Source: Ophiocordyceps camponoti-saundersi (nom. inval.)
Lineage: Eukaryota; Ascomycota; Sordariomycetes; Hypocreales; Ophiocordycipitaceae
Assembly: GCA_003339415.1 (NCBI GenBank)
Contig: PDHQ01000001.1
Span: 400,167 to 464,166 of the forward strand
Length of the DNA: 64,000 bases
Direction: 5' to 3'
A program made the position numbers and the translations under genes. Below are positions 1-12,761 of the stretch, piece after piece. The notes under the pieces are model-generated. The model ran no database searches and was not told the DNA's origin. It worked only from the letters and a program-made list of their open reading frames with translations. Within the stretch, counting starts at the first letter, position 1; each line of letters begins with the position of its first letter.

Positions 1-607
1 CTTAAGCCGGTGCTTATGCATCCACCGAGCTTCAAGGTATTTGACACCCCCCCCCCCCCCCCGTAAAGTTTAACCCATGGTTCGTTGGGCTCTTCCCACC
101 ACAATTGTATTATGGCTTGACAGGTGGGACTGTCAAAGGCTAGGTGTAAAGCACGCCTTTGCCGTCGTCACATGGTGCCACTGGGAAAAGACGGGCTGGC
201 TTGGAGGTATGTTTCGGGGGCGAGTCTTTGCCTTTTTTTTTTCCTTTTTGCCCTTCCCCTTTTCCCTTGTTCCCCTTTAACCCTTTTCTTGTTATTTTCC
301 GCATTTCTCTGATATCCGCTTGGTTTTCTCTCATCGTCTGTGTTTCCCGCGGACTGTTTCCCTTCCCCCCCCCCCCACACCAGGTCGACTTTCTTATTTC
401 AATAATGTCGTCTCCTTTCGAGTTTGCCTTCATTTCTTATGCCGCCTGTCTCTCTTCTCCTGGTGTGTGTGTGGTGGCAGATCTGCTGAGTCCCTGCAGA
501 GTTCACACACACACACACAAAGACGGCGTTGGGCCTGGAGCCGAGAATCGGTCACAGACGCCCCGGGCGTGGTTGTGTAACAGCCAACCACTCACCACCA
601 CCACTAC

Positions 608-648
<41 letters not shown>

Positions 649-1155
649 AACACAAAGTGGGTGTGGGTCGTTTATATAAGTAGGGGTCACGGACCCCCCG
701 GGGGGGTGTGGTAAACGGCCAACCACTCCCCAACCCCCCCCCCCCCCCCCCCCCCCCCCTGCCTCTCCATCTCTTACTCTGTCTCTCTGTCTCTCCGAGT
801 GTGTTTGTGTGTGTGTGTGTGTGTTTTTCTCTTGTTCTCTTTCACACAGAGATATATACACAATCTCTCTTTTCTTTCACACACAATATCTCCTCCCCCC
901 CCCCCCTCCCCTCTCCTTCTTCTCCTCTTTCCCCTCCCCCCCCCCGGGCCCAGCGTGGCGTCCTGGATTCCGACAGTTACTGCACAAATCCCTGCCAGGT
1001 ACTGTGCCTGGGGCAACGAGTATCCCCGTTGTACTGTACCGTTTACGTCCCGGCCCAGTTACATGGTCGATGCACGTCCACCCAACGAGCAGTGGCATCC
1101 CGGCCTGCGATACCTAGATGTCTTGCCTTGATGCGCGCAGCTGGGTGGTGCTAAC
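1..1155. other. Low-complexity 5' flank of the vib-1-like gene
   Basis: No credible coding region. The stretch holds several poly-C runs (near 47-62, 609-646 and 737-759), CT and GT dinucleotide runs, and CA repeats. Open frames here encode only poly-Pro or poly-Gly and are artefacts of the repeats. It probably contains the promoter and 5' leader of the downstream gene. An in-frame TGA at 1129-1131 lies just before the chosen start codon. Confidence 0.6.
609..646. repeat. Poly-C tract (38 C)
   Basis: Uninterrupted run of 38 cytosines, one of several homopolymer C tracts upstream of and inside the vib-1-like gene. Its length may be unreliable because homopolymers are error-prone in sequencing. 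Confidence 0.9.
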
Positions 1156-1794
1156 ATGCCGGAAAAGCAGTCCATGGGAGCCTCAGTCATGTACATACAT
1201 AACATAGCTTCATCCGCTGTCACGAGCCATCGCAACCGACCGGCGGACCGTCGTTCTAACATCGAGACGCAGGACTACACTTCGTCGCCGACGCAGTGCG
1301 CCGACCTGGGCTATCTGGAGCTCCAGCCGCCGCCGGGGAGTGATCTGAGGTGAGTTGTGACGCTTTTGTTTGTTCTTTGGTTCTTGTCTCTCTGTCTTTC
1401 TCACACACACTTTCTCTCTCTCTCTCCCTCTGTCATCACCCTCTCTCTCTCTATCTATCTCTGTCTCTCTCTCTCTCTCTTATTCTCTTCTCACTCCCAC
1501 TCTCTCGCCCTCGCCCTCACCCTCACCCTCTCTCTCCCATCACCTCCAGCCCCAATCAAGCCGGTCTCCTGAGAAGGCTTTCTCCGGTCAGTCCCCCGTC
1601 CCCCTTTCACAACCCCCCCCCCCCCCCCCTTTTGGTCCATGAACGACCCCTACCTGGCAGTGGGTCTACCACCTTACGAGCGTCAACTTCCGATCCTGCC
1701 CCGCTGTAGCTCTTGATGGAGCCGGTTCGATCAAGATCAGCCAAGCAAACAGATCCCATCTATCTCTTGTCTTTTCTCCTCCTCTTTTGTGGCC

Positions 1795-1841
<47 letters not shown>

Positions 1842-1851
1842 ACACACCACC

Positions 1852-1924
<73 letters not shown>

Positions 1925-3893
1925 ATTCCCTGCTTCCCCCCCCCCCCCCCCCCCTTTTCCGCCATGTATTATTGCTACCCCAAACTTCCCTCAGCTCTTG
2001 TATGTACATACACACATACATGCATACATACATGTGTGGTACATGGAGCGTTGGCTACATCATCATCAATTGTGTATCTGACCGAGTAGCCGTTGCAGAT
2101 TCAACCAGGAGACACATGCTCCTTCGATAGATGCTACCCAGCCGTCGCCGCTCTCCAGCCTCTTTCCCTCCAACAGCCTGCACCAGGCGGCATCCTACCC
2201 TCCCGAAGACGCGAGCGCCCTATACCAGCCGCCGCACGGCCCCATCTATGGAGCAGAAGTCCGGCCGCCTCGCCTAACTTCCAAGTAGGTCTTCATTCAC
2301 ACCCCCCTTCCCCACCCCCTCGTCCCCCCTTTTGCCCGGAGACTCACGGGCCATCGCAGCTCGACGCCATCGACGGGCATGGCCCATGCCCGCACGCCAG
2401 CACCACATATCGGATCGCAGATGGGCGGCCTGGAGCCGTACTCGACCGTCCGCCGGAACTCGGAGCACCTCTCGCGCTTCTCGTCGGGGCCCTTGCGGCG
2501 TCACCATCCCCAGAGCTCGCTCGGCGGCTTCGCACGCATGGACCCGGGCCAGTATCCGACCCGGCCGCCGCAGCTGCTGGTGCCGCCGCTGCAGCCGGTG
2601 CAGATGATGGGCGTTCTCAACTACATCGACTCGGCCATGACGCCGGTCAAGATTGACATCTCGGGCGCCGTCGACAAGGGGCCCTTTTTGTCGTACGACC
2701 AAGAGTGGACGTGCTATCGGCGCAACTACCTGGCCTGCGTCTGCTCCTACACGCTGAGCCCGCACTGCTTTCCCAACCTACCGGTCCAGTTTACGCCGTC
2801 GTCGGGCTCGGCCGTGCACGTCTACGGATTCGCCATGTGCATCTCGGCCGTGGTGGCGGACAACGAGCAGCAGAGCATCGAGCTGGTCCAACACACGCCC
2901 AAGCGCGACAAGGGGCCGGTCAACAAGCCGTCGAAGATCCCGATGGCGCCCAAGACGGGATCGTCTTCGCACCACGCCATAAGCCCGTACGGCGATCGGG
3001 GCATGTACGCCGACCAGCCGGGCGGCCAGCAGCTCCCGGCCGAGCACACGTTTGAGCGGATCCAGTTCAAGCACGCGACTCTAAACAACGGAAAGCGACG
3101 AGCGGCCCAGCAGTATTACCACCTGATTGTCGAGCTCTGGGCCGACACCGGGGCGCAAGGATCGGGGCAGTATGTCAAGGTGGCCTACCGCAAGTCGGCC
3201 AAGATGATTGTCCGCGGGAGGTCGCCGGGCCACTATCAGAACGAGAGACGCGGCAGCCAGGGCAGCGGGCCGGGCGGATCGTCCGGCAGCCTGGGCGGGT
3301 ACGCGGCCATGAGCCCGATCCCGGAGTACGGAAACGGTTCGTCGAGCGCGATGCTCAGCGGAGCCACGGGTACGGGAGGTTATGCGACTGCCGCCTACGA
3401 TGGCCGAGGAGGAGGAGGAGGAGGAGGAGTTGGAGTTGGAGGAGGCGGAGGCGGCGGTGGAAGCGGCGGCGGCGGCGGCGGGGCAGGAGGAGGAGGCGGA
3501 GGAGGCGGAGGAGGAGGCGGAGTGTACGGCAATACGCGACAGCAGCAACAGCACGATCTGACGGACGACGCCATGCTGCCGCCGCCAACGGACGACGGCA
3601 AGTCTCTCGAAGGTCCCAAAGGCTACCAGCTGTATCAGGGGTCGACGTACGATAGCCACCACGATCGCGTCGACATGTTCAGCAGTCATCGCGAGGGCGG
3701 GCTTCCGAGCATGACGGCGGAATCCAAGGTGAAGAACGAGCTGGACTTTAACATGCTGCCTCGACCCTATCACTCTACGGCTCCGCGTCTGGGAGACCAG
3801 CGATCGCACGAGCATTACGACGGAAAGGCGACACCTGGCGGATACTATCCCTCTCTGGTGTCTTCGACTGGAATCCACATGACCATGGCATGA
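1156..3893 (+). CDS. vib-1: Ndt80/PhoG-family transcription factor, VIB-1/XprG-like
   Basis: Predicted nuclear DNA-binding regulator. In Neurospora and Aspergillus this family controls heterokaryon-incompatibility cell death, extracellular proteases and the starvation response. Model: exons 1156-1349, 2099-2284 and 2360-3893, giving 637 residues, close to known family lengths. Phases fit at both junctions (AG+A gives Arg, AA+C gives Asn). The Ndt80/PhoG DNA-binding domain covers about residues 194-420 and includes the segments YDQEWTCYRRNYLACVCSY and AKMIVRGRSPGHYQNER, which point to VIB-1/XprG rather than meiotic Ndt80. A Gly-rich tract at about residues 476-516 is encoded by a GGA/GGC microsatellite and is followed by a Gln run. 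Intron 1 is 749 bp, very long for this genome, and full of poly-C; intron 2 is 75 bp. The start is the first ATG after an in-frame TGA, but an upstream exon is possible. Confidence 0.88.
1796..1924. repeat. Two giant poly-C tracts inside intron 1 of vib-1
   Basis: Runs of 46 C (1796-1841) and 72 C (1853-1924) are separated only by a short CA-rich spacer, and a shorter C run follows at 1936-1954. They lie within the predicted first intron. The opposite strand would be a G-tract able to form G-quadruplexes. The exact length may be an assembly estimate. Confidence 0.9.
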
Positions 3894-4533
3894 ATGTTGA
3901 TTTTCTCCTTGTTCTCTCTTCTCGTGTGTTTCTTAGCCTCTTCTTTTTCTTCTCTCTTCTATTTCATTTCTGCCGCCGCCTGTTTGTTTTTTTTCTCTTT
4001 CTTTCTTCTCACCCCCTTTTCCTCTCCCATGTGAAGCACGAGAAAAAAAAATGCATTTCCAAAGGCGCTTCCAGCATTTTGAGCATCTTGTCGATTTTAT
4101 ATTGCTATTGTTCGAAAGCGGAGTTGTTGTTTATCGGTTTTTTTCTTCTTCTAGGGTACGGGTACGGGAGCTCTTCTTCTCTCGTATACAGAATATGGGA
4201 GGAAGAAAGGCAAGCTTAGAGGGAAGGAAGGTGATGAAGACGGAAGATGAAGATGGAGGATGAAGATGAAGAAGGACGGAGAAGAGTACAGTGTGTGAGG
4301 TGGTTTGAAAGATGGGTAGGTAGGCATGTGTAGGTAGGGCTTGTAGGGGTGGAGGGGGGTTGAAGATGGAAAGACGAAGAGGTAGGGGGTGGGTGTAAGG
4401 AGGGGAGAAGGAAGAAGAAGAAAAGGCACAAAAAAAGGGGGGGGTGTGGAGAGAGAAACAGAGAGGGAGGGAGAGGTGGAGAGGGGGAAAGGGAATGGAA
4501 CAGGGAACAAGGGGAAGCTTACGAAAGGACCGC

Positions 4534-4566
<33 letters not shown>

Positions 4567-7500
4567 GAATGGGAAACGGGGGAGTGGGAACGGAACGGAA
4601 CGAAGTTGTGGAGGCAAGGCAAGGCAAGGAAGGGCAAGGAAAGGGAAGGGGGGGGGGCAAATTTTTCTTTTCTGTTGGATTCCTAGGAGGCACAAGGTTC
4701 GTTATGAAGTTGTTCCTTGTGAAGATGGGGAGGGGGGGCGGGCAGAGCCAGCAGCAGCAAGAGGGGAGTCTCTGATGTGAGTGAATGAGTGAGTGGTGAT
4801 GGGGGGTGATGGAATGGGATGGGATGGGATGGGATGAAGATGGCTTCGGAGGGAGGGACGGATACCCATGGGTTTTTGTTGTTGCTGACTGGTTCTTTTC
4901 ATGTTGTTTCTTCTGGATAGGTATTTTATACTGTTTTGAATGTGCTTGCTCTGTAAGTTGGCTGTTCCCTTTACTTTTTTCCTCTATATTATACGGATAT
5001 GCATACATACATATGTACAATATCTATATGGATATGCATACATATATGATATGGGTATATACTAGGTATGTACAAACTGTATGTGAGAGGAGAGAGAGAG
5101 AGAGAGAGAGAGTATGAAAGCATCTTTGGCTTGGAAAGGGGCTGTTTTATATCGTATATCAACTCTTTAACGTATAAACAATAGATCAGAGGGGAGATGT
5201 AAAACAACAATGTGCATATTTATTTATACATGTTTATGTACAGTATGTGCATATTTACAGACTTATTTACAGACTACATACATAGATGTACCTATGTACA
5301 TACATATGTATGAAATGGACGAACTGCGGAAGATTTATACAAGAGCGGACCATCTGTCATAAGAAAAGGGAGAAAAAGAAATGGAGAAAAGGGAAAAAGC
5401 CCGGCTCTGGAAGAAAAAAGGGTCTTTTTGAAAGAAAAAAGAAGCAAGTCCCCTTGACGCATTCCTCTCCTCTCCGGACCTTCAATGGATGGATAGATGG
5501 GATGGATAGGAGGATGCTTTGATGTGTGGGGAATGGGACGGGCTTGGTTGTCGACTTTGGTGGAGACTCGAGGGTGGCGGATACTTGACTTGCTTACCTC
5601 TATCCGTATGTACCTATAAAGGGAGTGAGTTGGTGATGGAGAGAGTGAGTGTGTGTGTGAGTGTGTGAGTGGCTGAGTGACAGCATCTTGTTGCCGGCTT
5701 TTTACACAGCGTTGGGGGCCGAAAGGGACGATACAGCAAAGAACATACCTACATAGATAGATATACATCTGTATATTTACATGCATAATTATTACATACA
5801 TACGTAATATAATACATATTATACCCATGATTCTGCAAAAGGCACGTTTAGGATTAACAAGCTCTCTACGGAGTAGTTGAGGAGTTGACGTGCACGTATA
5901 ATTTATACACACTATACGGACACTATACATACTAACTATATGTTGTATTTATGTACATATTAATACGGGCTGGAAGAAATCATCTAGGGATACAGTTACC
6001 AGCATGTTATAGTCGTTCTAACCTCCTCCATCTCTTATCTGTGAGGAACAGAGATGCTTTGCCATGTCATCCCTATCAAAGAAAGCTTAAGGAGAGACGG
6101 GCTTTTCTTAGAGGATATATACATACATATGTACATATATATAAGAAGGGTAAAGGGAGAAATCTCGGGATCTAAGAGACTCTGTTTATACTTTTTCCTC
6201 CTCCTCCTCCTCCTCCTCCTCCTTATCATCATCATCATCATCATCATCATCCAAAGGGAAGAGAAAAAAAAACAGGATGGGGTCGCGGCTTATTATAGCA
6301 GTGATAATTGCGTTCGTCCGCAAGGGCCTTTTTGAACATTGCTTTTCGGTGGGGAAAAAGAAAAAAGTCCCGTAGAGAGGGTCCGAGGCTGCAAGGGAGT
6401 TTGATGGAGTGGATGGGGGGGCGGAACTCCGGACTGGAGAACGGTGGGGAGGGGAGGGCTTTGGCTTGGCTTGGATTGGATTGGATGAGATGATGATTAG
6501 GATGGGTTCTATGTAGATGGCTGAATAGAAGGGATATGTATCTTGTTCGATGACTGGGTGTGATTGATGTTGGTGTATGGACATATGTATGTATGTATAA
6601 TTACCTACGTAGAGAAGCCGAGTGGCGTACGCCGTCAACGTCACTGATGGTAAGAGGCTGAGGATATACATATATATATACATATGTATGTAGGATGGGA
6701 TGGTTGAAGAAGATGGGGGCAGGTGGTTGGACATGACGTATGTATGTACAGTACAGTATACGAATACCATCTGGCAATCAGACTGCTGTCGTACAGCAGC
6801 AGCAGCATTGTTTGGAAGAAGCTGGATGGACAAGACACTGTTCCGCCCTCCTCTTCTATCCCGCCAAGCTTCAACTTTATATATGTACATACATACATAC
6901 GTATATCGTTCAGAGACCGCTTTCCCCCCTTCTCTTATCAAGTCTTCCTCTCTCTCTTTTTCTCTCCCTTCATCCCTCAACTGAATAAACACACACATAT
7001 AAACTTGTAGGGTTAGGGTTGACGACTATCAGCACACATATACATACATGTATATGAAGATGACACTCGGTGAAAGTCGGGTAAGGATGATTCATACATG
7101 GCTAGGCAGAAAGCTTACGCAGGCAGATGGGGCGAAAGGAGGGAGTAAGCAGGGGGCGAGAGAGAGAGAACTGAGAAGGCTGACTTTTGCCTTCTTCACC
7201 GGGTTGGATCGTGAGCGTGTCATCTGCCTTTCCTGTCTCTGATCATCCCCTCCTCATCCTCTTCCTTGGCTATCCCTCTCAAGTGAGTATTATATGTACA
7301 TATGTATATATATACATATGTATATACCTATATAGAGGGCACAAGGTTGAAGACGAAAAGGTAACAGGCCCATGTTCCCGCAACTAATATCCGTGTAGAA
7401 GAAACCTCGTTCGATGTCCCTATAGCTTGTAATGGCAGACAGACAGATATATACATATATGTACATATATATAGAAGACGCTTTAGAGAAAAAAAAGAAG

Positions 7501-7827
7501 CCTCGGTCTTTCGATCTTCCAAAGCAGAGCTACGTCGTACATACATATTACTTACCGGACAAGTATATATATGTATATACATATGTATCTCGGACGAAGA
7601 CGCAGGTAAAACAGATGAATCCGTATATGCGTATCTATATATCCATACACATATCCATACATACAAACATACATATATACAGATGTACATATATTTATAC
7701 CTGCCTTTTCACGAAACGGACGCGTCATGTATGTATGTATGTATATACACAAGGTACGGACAAGACGCGAACCGAGCAGCGTCAAGACTCGAGAACAGAG
7801 GACGAGGTCCGTTGCCGGTCTGGTTCG

Positions 7828-7859
<32 letters not shown>

Positions 7860-10800
7860 GAAAATGGGAAAGGGGACGGTTGACAGGTCGCTTCAGTGAT
7901 GTGGCAGGGGTCGAAAAGGAAACCGGAGGTCTCACCTTGCTGTGTATGTGTGTATGTATGTACATACATACGAGGGAGGGGGGTGGTGGCGCTTCCTGGG
8001 GTTGTGTGTGTGTATGTATATAACGCTCGATCTGAAGGAGGAGAGGAGGAGGGTGTATCCGTATATAAGATGACAGACTCTATCCGTACATACACAGATG
8101 TATACATCTTCTGTTTATATAAAGGACTCTCTCTATGAAAATATCTAATTACAATCTTTCCTTCTTTGCTTCCCTCCTCCTCCTCCTCTCCTAAACCCTT
8201 TCTTTTCCACTCGTCCAAGACAGCTCTCATCGTATCCCCCCTTAAATCTATAAACATAATTCCGCTTGACGGAGTACATACGGAGTACATATTCAACTTT
8301 AAAAATCCCGTCTCGAGGCCGTCTTTCATACGTCAATGGCGTTCTGAGAAGGGGGGGAGGGGGGGGTCCGGGGTAAGAAGGGGGGGGGGAAGCGAATTCC
8401 GGTCACGCTCCGGCCCCCGGGTTGGGGAAGATGCCTCTTTTGTAGACAAGTACATACATACATACATATATATGTACGTGCCTGTGAGTACACACGGATA
8501 AACTGCTACCTTGTCGACGTTACCTTGCTCTTCAGAGCGAGGGAAGGGGGGGTGTGCTTGAGCATATACATATGTATGTATATGCGTAGTAGCAGTGTCT
8601 GTAGATACTTGTAGCATAGATGATTTATGCCACGCATACATATATACATACATCCGTGCATATATAGAGGAAAGCCGTGGGTAAGGATATACATATCATC
8701 TCTCTGCATGTCTGTACGGACGTACGGATAGTATGTACATCTATGTATGCAAAAAGTATCAACATGTATCGACTTCACCGAACATCTTACCTGTATTTAG
8801 AGATACGGATACTTGTAGGCAGCCAGGTCTCAAAGTGTGGGAGTGTGCATGATCCGTCTCACCCCTAACCGTCGTCGCTCAAACTGACTCACCCCCCTCC
8901 CCCTTCTGCAGCCACAACAGACAGACTCCCTTTGACGAGTGTTTTTGTTCCTTTATTTTGTTAGCTGTGTCTTTTTCTGCTGTCTTCTTCCGAGATGTCG
9001 GTTTCATGCCAAGTCAAGGTCGGAGAGAAGTGGCTAGTCATCTCGTTTGTTTCGTCCTTGAAGGAGGCAAGATGAGGAACAGGGACAGTAAAGGGGGTGA
9101 GGGGGGGAAGAGGAATAGAAGAAAAGGCAGAAGATGTGTGTATATGTATACATATGTAAACGGAGGCATAGATGAATAAATCAAGACAACCGAGATTCAT
9201 ATACATATGTATACCTGCTCATGATTCCGGTTGCTGGAAACCTCGGCCATCGTCCTTTCACCCTTCGTCTACATAAACGCTGTAAACATCCGCACATCTC
9301 TCTCGTCACACCCTCTAAAGAGCTCTTTCTTCCGAATCCATCATCATCACGTCAATATCTTACTTAAGAAACGGGGGCCGCAGAGAGTGTGATGCCCAGA
9401 CCCGGCTCGCTTCCTCACCTATGTATGTATGTATGTATGATACCTTGGCTGTAGCCTGTATCACACACACTCTCTCTCTCTCTCTGATACAGGAAAAGAA
9501 AAAAAAGGAAAAGCAAATCACTCGCATGTCTCCAACTCTTGGGCGCACGATCTCTGTCCCACACGAGCCAATCTCGCCTCTTACAGAACGACAACAGGGG
9601 ACGACAAGGGGGGGAAAGAAAGAATGAATGAAAGAGAGAGACACTCGTCTCCTTCAACCGGCTTTATATATATCATATATGTAAGTATATCCTTGTATAA
9701 ACCCAACGTCGACTACCTACCCAATACTCCATACATACATACAAGGGCATCATGCCGTCATGGCCACCACCACTCCTCAACAACAGACACACACACCCTT
9801 CAACTCAACAGATGGTGTGTCGGAAAGCCGATATCGCCCGTCCGTCTGACCATCCTCTCCGTATAATTATATACATACATACTCGCCCCGTCGTGAGCTG
9901 CGTTCCCTCACCGTTTTATGCACACACGCTCTACCCTAACCTCTCCTCAACTCCTCGCTCCCAGAAAGAAGCAACATGTAAGATGAAAAGCAAAAACAAA
10001 AAAAAAAGTCGTACACACGCCGTCTCAGCCCTACCTTTTTTTTTTTTGCCTCTCCCCTCCACGACCCCTTTTCGAGTCTCACCGCATATGTGCTTTCTAG
10101 GCACGGATACTTTGCTCCATATGAGAACGTCTGACTGTCTCGTTCTTAAAAGACTGTCAGTTTATACATGTGTATATACATACATACCTTATATATATAT
10201 ATATATTCTGTTAGGAAAGAAAAAAAGAAACAGGCTTATTATATTGTCTAACCCCCCCCCCCTCCCTCACTTACACACGTACAGTATATATGCATAACAA
10301 AGAGTTGACTTGCTTTTCATCGATGATCCAGCTTCGTCAGATAACCAACTCGAAAGTTAAAGAAATCCTTATTTCTGTTTTTCCGCGCCGCCAACCCGCT
10401 GCAGACTCTCGGGGAGGGGGGGTGTTCCGAAGCAACGTAGGGGCGTCGTCTTAGGGAGGCCCTCCCTTCCAGATTTGTGTGACGGGAGACAAAGGGGTAT
10501 GTATAAAGTGAGTTGCAGGTTTAAGGGGAAAAGACCATCTACCATTTCATATATGTCTGTATACCTATGAGGCTATGATGCGTATATATGTATGTATATT
10601 CATACTTGGGATGAAGCTGTCTACCTGACTCAGTCAAGTATACAGTAATACATACATGATCCGTATGCATGCATGCATGTACAAGGCAAAGAAGCAAAAA
10701 AAAAAAAAACCGTGCCATCTCCGCGGCGGCTCCCTTAACCACGTGCCGTATCCCTGACAAGTCTTGAGCTCGTCATCCCCTTCTTCTTCTTCTTCTTCTT

Positions 10801-12761
10801 TTCCCTACATGTCCGTAGAGATGTACATACTTGCCTATATGTGTATATACGTAGATGTATTCTGAAAGGATCTAAAAAGACAGACAGACAGACAGACAGA
10901 CAGACATAAGAGGCCATCACAACTCAGACCGGAAAACGGCCTTGTCTGCCGCGGATATAGTAAAAGAGGGAAGCTGACCGGCAGCCGAGAAAGTTCATGT
11001 ATCGTCCAGGCAGGGAACCAGGTTCATACCTTCAGCCCAGGCATCTCCAAGGCCTTTACTCGGGCAGTTACTCCTACGTGTGTATGTACATACATACGCA
11101 TGACCGTACGGATATAACATATGGATATACCCTTATAACCTCCATCTTCCCCCTGGGCTAGCAATAATCAGGCCGAGAGGAACCGATCCACGGTACGTTT
11201 TGCATCTGTATCGGGGTGCACTCTACGGCATGGGGCCGAAGAAGCAAGATCCCCCCCCCCCCTTTTCCCTTCCCTTTTTCCCCCTTCTCTGGGCAGGGTT
11301 GAGAGTTTTACATAGTATACGGATATATACACATATATATGTGTGTAGGTACGGATACAGGAAGAGTGCATCTATATGACGCAGACGGCGACGACATTGT
11401 CTCACGCGTATCAGCTGAGTGTGTGGAAGAGAGAGTGTGTGTAGGGATGTGCATGCATATATACATGAATAGATGTGTGCGCGGTAGCTGAGTTGTGCCG
11501 TCTGCAAGCAACAAGTAAACAGATCCTTTAGGAAGCAAAGCGTATTAATACACGTCTCCCTATCCGCACATTATATATACATACATATATGCATGTTTAT
11601 ACGGACGTACACATATGTATATACACACATCTTCCTCTATATAGATACCTACCTATGTATGGACATATGCATATCCATTTCATAAGATTCAAACGACAAT
11701 CAACAGAGGATAAGAAGCAAAACAACTACCGAGTTGTATCCATAAACAAAGAGCTCGCCACTCCACGATAACAAAAACCCCCTATCCAGAGACACACATC
11801 AAAGAAGCCAGTCGCCCCCTTGCCCGGCCCCCAACATCCAAACCGTCTCCCCGCTGCATCCAGGGTTCGCAAAACGACGTGCCGGCTGTTGCTAGGCGAA
11901 GAGATACACGCATATATACAGACGTACATATATACTACATACATGTATAGGTATATGTTAGTAAAGGGTGGTACTGCCAAGTTCTTCACCGGTCACTCAC
12001 CGGCTTCGAACATGTAGATTCAAGTCTTGCGTAACTACACTGTACATTGTGTATATGCAACAGGGGGTGTGTGGAAGATGACGATGACGATGGTGTATGA
12101 CGACGACGACGATGATGCCATCCATCTATTTAGATGACTCCAGCCGTCCTCCCCAAATCAAGTCTCATCCATTCTGACGTCCATTCTACACATACTTCAC
12201 CCACCCAGCCACCTATCCCCAGCTGAAGATAGAGAAAGAGGGTGTAAAAGGGGGAAAGAAAAAAACACGTACGGATATAACTAGAAAGACGCCCAGGAAG
12301 AAGAAGGAGGGGGGGGGCAAAGATAACGAGACCGGAATCGTCACCTTGTTGATGCCCGAGAGAGGATTTCTACCGCCTCGCTTCTGCCTACCGTCTGGTC
12401 ACTTTCCATCCAGAACTTGTCACTGCGTCCCTGGTCAGCCACAGTGATACAGACGTACACACAATATACATACGGATACATATGAACGGGTGAATGAACG
12501 GATGGGTGTGAGCGTGTTGTGTGTGTTTGTGTGCATACATATGTGCGTGCATACTTATTTATATACGGATACATAGGCATGAATATGTACATATGCACAG
12601 CACATGCACGTAAGTCCACAGAAACAGCCTCCTCCCCCCCCCCCCCCCCCTATCCATGTCAAAGCAAAAACCACACATCGGAGGAGACACGTCGCGTCGG
12701 CTGATGACGAAAATGACCCATCATGACAACTCTCACCCGTCCCCCCCCCTGGGACTCACTC
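3894..12761. other. Gene desert of about 8.9 kb, rich in microsatellites
   Basis: No protein domain or coherent exon set was recognised on either strand. The first 300 bp are a pyrimidine-rich 3' UTR-like tract. About 4200-4660 is purine-rich on the + strand (GGA/GAAG and a GA run at 4536-4564). The rest is dense in TACATA/TATGTA repeats, GA runs (5090-5113, 7829-7855), CTCCTC/ATCATC runs (6197-6250) and short TACGGATA-type motifs. Open frames here translate to Tyr/Ile/Cys-rich repeat peptides such as MYICIYV and are not credible genes. Small RNAs or long non-coding RNAs cannot be ruled out. Confidence 0.7.

Noticed and set aside
1722..1735. GGTTCGATCAAGATC resembling a tRNA T-loop
   Set aside because: No matching acceptor stem, anticodon arm or A box at the right distance.
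1666..2130. Poly-Pro/poly-Gly open frames on both strands
   Set aside because: Translations of poly-C/G homopolymers inside the predicted vib-1 intron.
7008..7021. Telomere-like TAGGGTTAGGGTT
   Set aside because: Only about two repeats and no subtelomeric context; chance or a very short interstitial tract.
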